DNA of 12,057 bases from assembly GCA_964414755.1 (NCBI GenBank), contig CAYPXH010000042.1, positions 1 through 12,057 on the forward strand, read 5' to 3'. The notes below the pieces were generated by a model, which made no database searches, was not told where the DNA came from, and was given only the letters and a program-made list of their open reading frames with translations. A program made the translations under genes and the position numbers. Shown one piece after another: positions 6,115 to 11,921 of this stretch. How positions within the stretch are numbered: the first letter of the stretch is position 1; every line of letters begins with the position of its first letter. This stretch comes from JAEUKQ01 sp964414755. Its GTDB lineage: Bacteria; Pseudomonadota; Alphaproteobacteria; JAEUKQ01.

Positions 6115-6480
6115 ATGAGAAGACAGATTTCCAAGAAAACGCCTCAACCGCTTGATTTAAACATTGATGTGGTGGCTATTACCGAACAGATTAAAAAAAT
6201 AGCCATCCAAAGTGAGCGGGTTATTTTAACGCCGCTTGCTGCTGAATGTTGTGCCAAAGCAGAAATCGAATTTTTAAATGCGGTACAGATTATAAGACAG
6301 GGCATTATCGAAAATATAAGGCCAGAAGTTGATCAGCCAGGTGCTTGGCGGTTTGAGTGTTTTGGCGCAAAATCTGGCGGAGGGTCATTTGGTCCAAATC
6401 TTCGGGTTACCGCCGTTATCAACGCCAGTCGTGATTATGTTTATATGATATCCACGGGCGTTTCCTTGTTAAGGAGGTAG
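6115..6480 (+). CDS. DUF4258-like toxin component with atypical motif
   Basis: A 121-aa protein: a basic N-terminus (MRRQISKK), a helix to about residue 33, then VILTPLAAECCAKAEIEFLNAVQIIRQGII (36-65), followed by GAWRFECFG (76-84) and two C-terminal strands (NLRVTAVIN, YVYMIST). This is the layout of DUF4258-type toxins: a helix of form HA..RM..R.I...V..vlr.G, then g.Wr.ev.G and v.vvi....l.v.T. Aligned without gaps, the usual His, Arg and Arg fall on Leu41, Cys45 and Ala49, so the hallmark residues look replaced. The toxin-before-antitoxin order resembles MqsRA-type operons. An in-frame TTG at 6073 is possible, but ATG 6115 with AGG at 6102-6104 fits better. Activity as an RNase or toxin is inferred from the family and may be lost. 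Confidence 0.6.
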   Translation: MRRQISKKTPQPLDLNIDVVAITEQIKKIAIQSERVILTPLAAECCAKAEIEFLNAVQIIRQGIIENIRPEVDQPGAWRFECFGAKSGGGSFGPNLRVTAVINASRDYVYMISTGVSLLRR

Positions 6481-6482
6481 TT

Positions 6483-6941
6483 ATGTATCCCTATATCTCT
6501 AGCGGATTTGCTAATGTTTGGTTAAAAAATGGCTATGACAAAATTGAAACGCCCTATGGAATTGGCATTGCCATTCATAAACTGGATGAACTTCATTTTG
6601 CCATTTTAGAAACTTTGTTGTATCGACCCAATGATTTGCTTGGATCAGAACTTAGATTTTTGCGCAAATTAATGGGGATGGATGAAGTGCAGTTAGGCGA
6701 AATTCTGAATTCGGTGCCAGGGCGATTTTTATATTTTGAAAAAAGCCAACCTAACCGCGAAATTCATGGTTCTTTAGACCGACTTTTACGCCTGGCCGTT
6801 TATGAATTTATCAACAAGAAAACCATTTCATTGCATGAATTAAACAAAAAAATTAAAGCTGGTGCTAAGCGTGAACCGCAATATCCTGGGAAAATGGTGT
6901 ACACCTTAACTGATGATCAGCGTTGGCAGCACTTATTCTAG
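6483..6941 (+). CDS. HTH antitoxin/regulator partner of the DUF4258-like protein
   Basis: A 152-aa protein with a family-typical N-terminus, YISSGFANVWLKNGYDKIETPYGIGIAIHKLDELHFAI (4-41), then SELRFLRKLMGMDEVQLGEIL (55-75) leading into the helix-turn-helix, FEKSQPNREIHGSLDRLLRLAVYEF (85-109), and a variable tail. The arrangement SGL.NVwL.NGy..., TpYG..vaI.....LH.aI, ELRFLRkel.lsQ..LA, wEk....p....DRLLR is that of XRE-like antitoxins found next to DUF4258 genes. The recognition-helix region (residues about 68-84) departs from the usual SQ..LA..LGV...TV.RWE pattern. The ATG lies 2 nt after the toxin-like stop, with a perfect AAGGAGG (6471-6477) inside that gene, so translation is efficient and coupled. 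Neutralisation of the partner and autoregulation through 5995-6011 are inferred. An intrinsic terminator follows at 6972. Confidence 0.68.
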   Translation: MYPYISSGFANVWLKNGYDKIETPYGIGIAIHKLDELHFAILETLLYRPNDLLGSELRFLRKLMGMDEVQLGEILNSVPGRFLYFEKSQPNREIHGSLDRLLRLAVYEFINKKTISLHELNKKIKAGAKREPQYPGKMVYTLTDDQRWQHLF

Positions 6942-6971
6942 CCCAGATCATTTTTTATATCAGATCTTTTT

Positions 6972-6998
6972 AAAAGCCCGTCTTCGCGCGGGCTTTTT
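6972..6998 (+). terminator. Intrinsic terminator after the TA-like pair, just before the lysis genes
   Basis: AAAAGCCCG (6972-6980) pairs with CGGGCTTTT (6989-6997) around an 8-nt loop and is followed by a broken T run through about 7007. It ends the TA-like unit and lies 18 bp before the Shine-Dalgarno of the holin-like gene, again with no obvious promoter in between. Confidence 0.85.
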
Positions 6999-7030
6999 AT
7001 TTTTTATCACCCACAAAAAGGACAATAATC

Positions 7031-7252
7031 ATGACCGAAAACGAACGCGACCGTTTAACACGGCTTGAGGTTACCAGCCATCAGATGGCCCAGGATATTC
7101 ACCAAATCCGCTTAACAGTTGAGCAATTGCGCGAAGCTTTCAATATGGGGCGTGGTGCCGCTTATGCCCTGGTAAAATTAGGCAGTGTTGTTATTGCCTT
7201 TCTTGCCATGATTGCTTGGGTTCTTGATCATCTGCCAGCCTGGCTTAAATAG
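7031..7252 (+). CDS. Holin-like phage membrane protein
   Basis: A 73-aa protein with an N-terminal amphipathic, coiled-coil-prone helix (residues 3-38, TENERDRLTRLEVTSHQMAQ...) and one strong transmembrane helix near the end (about 48-67, KLGSVVIAFLAMIAWVLDHL). This topology matches the small coiled-coil-plus-one-helix proteins of the XhlA/haemolysin-like type next to phage endolysins, thought to act as holins or holin partners that permeabilise the inner membrane. The assignment rests on topology and on the endolysin and spanin genes that follow, not on a specific motif. AAAAAGGA (7015-7022) precedes the ATG. It could instead be an antiholin or accessory to the helices fused to the endolysin. 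Confidence 0.62.
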   Translation: MTENERDRLTRLEVTSHQMAQDIHQIRLTVEQLREAFNMGRGAAYALVKLGSVVIAFLAMIAWVLDHLPAWLK

Positions 7253-7311
7253 GGGGCTTTTCTCAAAAAGTAGTAACTATAACCTTTTGTCTTAGAAAAT
7301 TGGGGGTTTTG

Positions 7312-7965
7312 ATGAATAAATCTTTAGCACGCGGTATACGCAATAATAATCCTGGCAACATCCGTAAAACCAATGATTCATGGCTTGGGCTTTCAGATGT
7401 CCAGGATGATCCGGAATTTTTTCAATTTAAAACCATGGCCTATGGCATACGGGCTATGGCCTGTATTCTCTTAACCTATCAACAAAAATACGAAATACGA
7501 ACAATTAAGGGTATTATTAACCGATATGCGCCAGAAAAGGAAAACGCCACAGCTAATTATGTTGCTTGTGTTGCGGCAAAGACAGGGTTTCATCAGCATG
7601 ATAGGTTGGATATGCATGATTATCAAACCCTTAAAAAATTGCTTCGGGCAATGATTTGGTTTGAGGTTGGGGCAATAGCCAGCAAACATATATATGAAAC
7701 AGATTTGGACAAAGGCATATTAATGGCTGGTATTGATAGGCCTGTTAAACCCATATATCAATCGCGTACCATTGGGGGAACGGCTATTGCTGGCATTTCT
7801 GGAATAATGTTGGCGATTGATGCCTTACAGCACGCAATCGAGCAATTAAGTCCGGCAGTAAGTTTATTTGCTCGTCTTTCACCGTGGCTTGCGACAATGC
7901 TTATGCTGGTTGGTCTTGGGTTAATTGTTTATGCACGGCTGAATGATCATAAGAAAGGGCGTTAA
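7312..7965 (+). CDS. Phage endolysin with C-terminal transmembrane segments
   Basis: A 217-aa protein whose first ~135 residues match the phage peptidoglycan-degrading family recognised by RGIRNNNPGNIRK (7-19), then W..L, a DPEFFQF block (33-39), YGIRAMACILLTYQ (44-57), RYAPEKENATANYVACVA (71-88) and a late FEVGA (117-121). These are often annotated as structural protein P5 or lysozyme-like. The acidic residue at Glu118 corresponds to the usual hEnG position. Beyond about residue 153 it has two hydrophobic helices (about 154-172 and 191-209) with a basic tail, so the enzyme is probably membrane-tethered or combined with a holin-like part. An upstream TTG at 7300 is in frame, but ATG 7312 with GGGGG just before it gives the expected N-terminus. 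The next gene starts directly at its stop. Confidence 0.8.
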   Translation: MNKSLARGIRNNNPGNIRKTNDSWLGLSDVQDDPEFFQFKTMAYGIRAMACILLTYQQKYEIRTIKGIINRYAPEKENATANYVACVAAKTGFHQHDRLDMHDYQTLKKLLRAMIWFEVGAIASKHIYETDLDKGILMAGIDRPVKPIYQSRTIGGTAIAGISGIMLAIDALQHAIEQLSPAVSLFARLSPWLATMLMLVGLGLIVYARLNDHKKGR

Positions 7966-8199
7966 ATGACGTTATTCTCATTTATTCGGCTGATTCCAGC
8001 CAAATTATTAAAATATATTGTAGGATTTTTTGGGGTGATTGGTGTGGTGCTTTGGACATATCTTTCCGGCCGTAAATCGCGGCAACGGCAATTGGAAAAA
8101 GATAATGCCAATGCCACCAAACGCATATTTGATGAAAGCATTAATGCGCCCAAAAGTAAGAACGATTTGATCAAGCGCATTAGGGAGAAGGGGTTATGA
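7966..8199 (+). CDS. i-spanin (Rz-like) inner-membrane lysis protein
   Basis: A 77-aa protein with one N-terminal membrane helix (about residues 14-33) followed by a highly charged helix, SGRKSRQRQLEKDNANATKR (34-53), ending DLIKRIREKGL. An N-terminal anchor plus a charged periplasmic coil is the inner-membrane spanin layout; with an outer-membrane partner it fuses or disrupts the outer membrane at the last step of lysis. The ATG follows the endolysin stop with no gap, and the 3' end overlaps the next start by 4 nt (ATGA at 8196-8199). Overlapping Rz/Rz1 genes are the hallmark that supports this call; the sequence alone is generic. It is shorter than lambda Rz, as is common outside lambdoid phages. 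Confidence 0.72.
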   Translation: MTLFSFIRLIPAKLLKYIVGFFGVIGVVLWTYLSGRKSRQRQLEKDNANATKRIFDESINAPKSKNDLIKRIREKGL

Positions 8200-8411
8200 A
8201 AAGATTAATGCCTATATGGGCGATCATGGCCGTTGTAACCGGCTGTACCCCAAATATTACTAACGTTTGTCCGCCAATCCAAGTTTATTCAAAAGAGTTT
8301 AACAAAGAACTAGCTGCCGAGATTGAGTCTTTGCCTGGCAACAGTTTAATCCCACGCGTGCTGTCTGATTATATCAGCCTGCGGGATCAATTGCGCGTGT
8401 GCCTATCTTAA
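8196..8411 (+). CDS. o-spanin (Rz1-like) outer-membrane lipoprotein
   Basis: A 71-aa lipoprotein: MKRLMPIWAIMAVVTGC gives a short signal with the lipidated cysteine at position 17. The mature part, VCPPIQVYSKEFNKELAAEI (24-43), SLPGNSL and DYISLRDQLRVC (58-69), follows the CP...Ys.e....a.El..LP...... DY..LR.Q.RaC pattern of small lipoproteins beside phage Rz-like genes. Cys25 and Cys69 may form a disulfide. It overlaps the i-spanin gene by 4 nt and is the last gene of the lysis cassette. A role in bridging to the i-spanin across the periplasm is inferred from family and arrangement. Confidence 0.75.
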   Translation: MKRLMPIWAIMAVVTGCTPNITNVCPPIQVYSKEFNKELAAEIESLPGNSLIPRVLSDYISLRDQLRVCLS

Positions 8412-8416
8412 AATCT

Positions 8417-8542
8417 ATGGCTGTTTTAAATAAATCTTGGGTTATTGAAGGTAAATTTTTAAGAGACACAATTGAATCTGTTGACTTTTTATATGGGAAT
8501 AATGATCCTGATAGCCATTGTATAAAAACCAAATTAACATAA
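8417..8542 (+). CDS. Possible 41-aa ORF at the right edge of the phage island
   Basis: An open frame of 41 codons from ATG 8417 to TAA 8542 fills the gap between the o-spanin and GST genes. The product, starting MAVLNKSWVIEGKFLRDTIE, has a natural-looking composition with no membrane segment, but there is no Shine-Dalgarno before the ATG. It may be a real small protein, the leftover end of a larger phage or host gene, or chance. Confidence 0.3.
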   Translation: MAVLNKSWVIEGKFLRDTIESVDFLYGNNDPDSHCIKTKLT

Positions 8543-8552
8543 GGCTTCGTCG

Positions 8553-9227
8553 ATGCTTCATCTATATAGCTGGCCAACCCCAAATGGTCATAAGTTACAT
8601 ATTATGCTTGCTGAATTGGATGTTCCGTACCAATTACATCCCATTAATATTATGAAAGGCGAACAATTAACGCCTGAATATCTAAAAATTAACCCCAACA
8701 ATAAAATTCCAGCGTTAATTGACGAAGATGGGCCTGAACGCAAAACAATCACAATATTCGAATCCGGCGCTATTTTGTTTTATTTGGCCGAAAAATATCA
8801 GCGTTTTTTTGGAAACAATTCACACGAACGATACCAAATTATGCAATGGTTGATGTTTCAGATGTCTGGGCTTGGCCCTATGCTTGGACAAGCGCATCAT
8901 TTTCGGGTATATGCGCCACAGGCTGTTCCTTATGGTATCGAACGGTATACCAAAGAAGCTAAACGCTTGTACAATGTTTTAGATAAGCAGCTGCAACAAC
9001 AACCGTTTTTGGCAGGTGCATATTCAATTGCCGATATTGCCGCTTTTCCCTGGATTAGGTTATGGCCAAAACAAGGTGTGCAGATTGGCGATTTTCCCCA
9101 TGTGCAACGCTGGCTTACCCAAATTGAACAACGCCCTGCAGTTAAAAAAGCCCTTGATGTGATGAGCGAATACGCCAATCAAATGCCCAAACCAGCCGCA
9201 TGGGTTTCAGCATCAGGGCAAAATTAA
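8553..9227 (+). CDS. yfcG: Nu-class glutathione transferase / disulfide-bond reductase, YfcG-like
   Basis: A 224-aa cytosolic enzyme resembling E. coli YfcG along its whole length. The N-terminal thioredoxin-like domain has WPTPNGHK (7-14), with Thr9 and Asn11 where YfcG uses Thr/Asn to bind glutathione. It continues with KINPNNKIPALIDEDG (45-60, cis-Pro region) and FESGAILFYLAEK (69-81). The helical domain has QWLMFQMSGLGPMLGQAHHF (98-117), PYGIERY (127-133) and the N-capping SIADIAAFPW (about 157-166). Nu-class members bind two glutathiones and show strong disulfide reductase activity with little classical transferase activity. AAGG (8541-8544) precedes the ATG at a good distance. It lies between the phage island and the convergent truA gene as a single host gene. 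Confidence 0.9.
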   Translation: MLHLYSWPTPNGHKLHIMLAELDVPYQLHPINIMKGEQLTPEYLKINPNNKIPALIDEDGPERKTITIFESGAILFYLAEKYQRFFGNNSHERYQIMQWLMFQMSGLGPMLGQAHHFRVYAPQAVPYGIERYTKEAKRLYNVLDKQLQQQPFLAGAYSIADIAAFPWIRLWPKQGVQIGDFPHVQRWLTQIEQRPAVKKALDVMSEYANQMPKPAAWVSASGQN

Positions 9228-9239
9228 CGCTTAAAAGCG
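9228..9239. terminator. Small hairpin between convergent yfcG and truA
   Basis: CGCTTAAAAGCG, directly after the GST stop codon, can form a 5-bp stem. The following sequence is AT-rich but lacks a clean T run, so it is at best a weak terminator separating the two convergent genes. Confidence 0.25.
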
Positions 9240-9279
9240 CCTGATTAATTTTATACAAGGTGCTTGCTACCTAAGCAAA

Positions 9280-10017
9280 CTAATACATAACTTTGGTTAA
9301 ATATAACCCGTCAGGTGGGGCGGTCATTCCGGCCGCGCTACGATTTTTAGCATGGATTATCTCCATAATTTTGCTGGCATGCCAAGTGCCTTGGCCAATC
9401 ATTTTTAAGGTGCCCACCATGTTACGAACTTGGTGGTGCAAGAAAGACCTAGCTTTAACGGTGCATATAATCATGTCTTCTTGGCGGCTTATGTGAAATG
9501 TATCCAGGCTTTTAATTGGTGATAGGCTTTGACACTGGCTTGCACGAAAACTTGTAAAATCATGGGTGCCAACCAGATAGTTTGCCCCTTCCTGCATGGC
9601 TGCCACATCAAGGGCCTGGTTCACCCACCACACCCGATTGCGGGACAAAGCCGGCCCTGACGCACGATTAAGGACATAATATTGATATATACGTGCTGTG
9701 GCCGAAAAACGCGCATGAAATTCCTGGCCAACTTCTTCTGCCGTTAACAGTGCAACGGGATATGGTTTTAAATGGAAGTTAACGGCTTGAACAATTGTGC
9801 GTGAGAGGTATGGTTTTGCTAGGTCAACGTGAAAAACCTGACCTTTAGCATGAACCCCGGTGTCGGTACGACCGGCAACATAAGTTGTTACATGATGCTG
9901 GCAGAATTTGAAAAAAGCACCCTCTACGGCTTCCTGGACTGAACAACCATTTTCCTGGCGTTGCCAACCAATAAAGGGCGTTCCGTCATATTCAACAGTT
10001 ATTTTATAGCGTGGCAT
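9280..10017 (-). CDS. truA: tRNA pseudouridine(38-40) synthase TruA
   Basis: A 245-aa enzyme of normal family length that converts uridines 38-40 of the tRNA anticodon stem-loop to pseudouridine. The N-terminus YKITVEYDGTPFIGWQRQ (4-21) is typical. The catalytic aspartate is Asp52 in GRTDTGVHAKGQV (49-61). FHARFSATARIYQYYVLNR (100-118) and the C-terminal FLHHQVRNMVGTL (192-204) are also family blocks, and the end GMTAPPDGLYLTKV is standard. Its start lies 14 nt inside the end of fmt with only a weak ribosome site, which points to translational coupling. It is the last gene of def-fmt-truA, an order common in Alphaproteobacteria. Confidence 0.97.
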   Translation of the reverse strand: MPRYKITVEYDGTPFIGWQRQENGCSVQEAVEGAFFKFCQHHVTTYVAGRTDTGVHAKGQVFHVDLAKPYLSRTIVQAVNFHLKPYPVALLTAEEVGQEFHARFSATARIYQYYVLNRASGPALSRNRVWWVNQALDVAAMQEGANYLVGTHDFTSFRASQCQSLSPIKSLDTFHISRQEDMIICTVKARSFLHHQVRNMVGTLKMIGQGTWHASKIMEIIHAKNRSAAGMTAPPDGLYLTKVMY

Positions 10018-10948
10018 GGCTTAAAACATGACCAGCAGATAAAGGAAAACCACGCAAAAAATCATTAATTTCCTGTATTTTACGGCCTGGTCGCTGAAGC
10101 TTCAAAAGCCTTAGACTTTGCCCATCGCCACAAACAATAGTACTGCCATCTCCAAGAATTGTACCGGCGGCTTCTAAGCTGCTTGGGCCAATTTCAGCCT
10201 GCGTCACACGGATATTTTCACCACCATAATGCAAAAAACTGCCAGGCCATGGATGGTATGCCCGAATTTCACGTTCTAACTGGTATGCTGGTTTTTGCCA
10301 ATTCAAAGAACCATCTTGTTTTGTAATTTTAGGTGCATAAGTTACCTTGCTTTCATCCTGAGGTTGAAAGACAACAGAACGACTAATAAAACTGCGAATA
10401 ACCTTGGATACCATGTTCGCGCCCAGTTGGCTAAGGCGGTCATGAAGTGTTTGGGCTGTATCATTGGCTAAAATGGGTATTGCCTGCTGTGATATGATAT
10501 CACCGGCATCCAGCTTGGGAACAATCCGCATCATCGTGATGCCGGTTTCCTTATCCCCCGCCAAAATAGCCGATTGAATGGGTGATGCCCCGCGCCAGCG
10601 TGGCAATAACGATGCATGAATATTAATAAAACCCAAGGGAATGGATTGTAATAAGATTTTAGGCAATATAAGTCCATAAGCCGCCACCACCACTAAATCG
10701 GCTTTGTGGTTGAAGAAAGTCTGTTGATCATTGGTGTTTTTAAAATTTTCCGGGTAATAAACAGGTAAATCCTGTTGCTCGGCAAATTGATGGATTGCTG
10801 ATAATTGCAATTGTTGTCCACGACCGGATGGGCGCGGGGGTTGCGTATAAACTGCAACAATCTGGTGCCCCAAATTCACCAAACTATTCAAGGCGGGAAC
10901 TGCAAAATCGGGTGTCCCCATAAAACAAACCCGCAGTCGGGAATTCAT
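10004..10948 (-). CDS. fmt: Methionyl-tRNA formyltransferase
   Basis: A 314-aa cytosolic enzyme that formylates the initiator Met-tRNA using 10-formyl-THF. The N-terminal domain has VCFMGTPDFAVPAL (7-20) and the loop PPRPSGRGQQL (37-47). The catalytic set lies in NIHASLLPRWRGASPIQ (109-125) with Asn109 and His111, and in KLDAGDI with Asp147. The C-terminal OB-like domain includes IRAYHPWPGSFLHYGGENIRV (about 228-248). Length and motif spacing match the family (E. coli uses Asn108, His110, Asp144). AGGAAGG on the - strand precedes the start. It follows def by 30 bp and overlaps truA by 14 nt, so the pair adding and removing the formyl group is co-transcribed. Confidence 0.97.
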   Translation of the reverse strand: MNSRLRVCFMGTPDFAVPALNSLVNLGHQIVAVYTQPPRPSGRGQQLQLSAIHQFAEQQDLPVYYPENFKNTNDQQTFFNHKADLVVVAAYGLILPKILLQSIPLGFINIHASLLPRWRGASPIQSAILAGDKETGITMMRIVPKLDAGDIISQQAIPILANDTAQTLHDRLSQLGANMVSKVIRSFISRSVVFQPQDESKVTYAPKITKQDGSLNWQKPAYQLEREIRAYHPWPGSFLHYGGENIRVTQAEIGPSSLEAAGTILGDGSTIVCGDGQSLRLLKLQRPGRKIQEINDFLRGFPLSAGHVLSHATL

Positions 10949-10978
10949 TTGTGATATTACCTTCCTGAAAAAAACATA

Positions 10979-11506
10979 TTAATTGGCTGTTGTATCAAGC
11001 CTGCGTTGTTTTAACAAACGACGATAGATCATATTGCGGCGCAATTGGCTGATATGGTCAACAAACAATAAACCATTCAAATGATCAATTTCGTGCTGAA
11101 TGCAGGTTGCCAACAACCCACCTGCAGTTAAGGTTTTTTCCTGGTTTTGTTCGTTAACATAACGTACCTTAATATGGGCAGGCCGTTCCACATCGGCATA
11201 TTGGTCGGGTAGAGACAGACATCCTTCTTTATAAAAACAGGTGTCGTCAGATACCCATTCAATAATTGGATTGGCCATCATGTAAAGCTGTCCTGGTTGA
11301 TCGGGATTGTCATCGTTGCCAACATCGACCACAATAATTTGCAACGGTTGACCAACCTGCGGAGCTGCAAGACCAATACCTGGGGCTGCATACATCGTAT
11401 CAGCCATTTGCCGCATAAGGTGCTGGATATCCTCGCTAACACGGTCAACCGGTTTGGCAATTAGCTTAAGGCGCGGGTCAGGTGCGGTAATAATTTGCAA
11501 AGCCAT
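10979..11506 (-). CDS. def: Peptide deformylase
   Basis: A 175-aa metalloenzyme removing the formyl group from nascent N-terminal methionine at the ribosome exit. All three family motifs are present: GIGLAAPQVG (43-52), EGCLSLP (94-100) with metal ligand Cys96, and QHEIDHLNG (137-145) with ligands His138 and His142 and catalytic Glu139. The sequence EGCLS, rather than the EGCVS of type III, fits an active type I enzyme. The ATG at 11506 is preferred over the TTG one codon upstream. It is the first gene of the def-fmt-truA unit, with candidate promoter elements upstream in the divergent intergenic region. Confidence 0.97.
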   Translation of the reverse strand: MALQIITAPDPRLKLIAKPVDRVSEDIQHLMRQMADTMYAAPGIGLAAPQVGQPLQIIVVDVGNDDNPDQPGQLYMMANPIIEWVSDDTCFYKEGCLSLPDQYADVERPAHIKVRYVNEQNQEKTLTAGGLLATCIQHEIDHLNGLLFVDHISQLRRNMIYRRLLKQRRLDTTAN

Positions 11507-11550
11507 CAAAGTTTCTTTTGTTTTAATAAGGCAACGACACTACATGATGC

Positions 11551-11587
11551 ATCTAATAACATATATCTAAATCCAAGACAATTTCAA
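11551..11587 (-). promoter_or_regulatory. Possible promoter region of def-fmt-truA
   Basis: On the - strand TTGAAA (11587-11582) is followed after 16 bp by TATATG (11565-11560). A second overlapping choice is TTGTCT (11581-11576) with TATTAG (11558-11553) at 17 bp. Either would start transcription about 10-15 bp further on, giving a leader of some 40 nt. The elements are only moderately close to consensus. Confidence 0.35.
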
Positions 11588-11739
11588 TTGTGCAGAAGAA
11601 ATTGCTTGGAGGATATTTATTAAAAAATAAATTTTATTCTTACAGTCAAGGTAGTTTGAATGAAGCACTAAATGGGTTTTCTCGGTATCACCTAAGAATA
11701 ATTAGCAATATTTATCGAATTTCCAGCTAACCGTTATGC

Positions 11740-11764
11740 AAAAACCACGGGTTTTTAGTTTTTT
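11740..11764 (+). terminator. Orphan intrinsic-terminator-like hairpin
   Basis: AAAAACC (11740-11746) and GGTTTTT (11750-11756) pair around a 3-nt loop, followed by AG and a run of six T. The stem is mostly A-T and there is no + strand gene for 500 bp upstream, so it is either fortuitous or the end of an unannotated transcript. Confidence 0.35.
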
Positions 11765-11865
11765 ACCTATTGGTTCTGACAAAAAAGTATTATATATATG
11801 ACAAGCAAGCTATCTGCGTGTGCTTGTTCTTGATGCTGTGATGCTTCTTTTGCAAGTAGAACAGG

Positions 11866-11894
11866 TTAACGCGCAGTTTATCTGGTTTGATAAT
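11866..11894 (+). promoter_or_regulatory. Possible promoter of the SPFH gene
   Basis: TTAACG (11866-11871) and GATAAT (11889-11894) are separated by 17 bp, with a predicted start near 11901, about 20 nt before the ATG. The -10 is good and the -35 modest. Confidence 0.35.
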
Positions 11895-11921
11895 ATATTG
11901 GTAATTGTTTGGGAGAGCAAA

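Larger units (their letters stand above)
11507..11921. other. Divergent intergenic region between def and the SPFH gene
   Basis: About 415 bp without a convincing protein gene. It holds the candidate def promoter on its left, an AT-rich middle, a hairpin with T run at 11740-11764 with no + strand gene ahead of it, and possible promoter elements for the SPFH gene on its right. The hairpin could end a small RNA read from the + strand somewhere in 11600-11756, but no good promoter for one was found. Confidence 0.5.

Noticed and set aside
8472..8506. TTGAAT/TTGACT with nearby AATGAT as a promoter for the GST gene
   Set aside because: Spacing of the boxes is 13-14 bp or the -10 is poor, so no acceptable promoter can be assembled.
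3300..8552. Search for att direct repeats and tRNA-type integration site around the phage island
   Set aside because: No tRNA gene and no convincing direct repeat could be seen by eye on the two sides.
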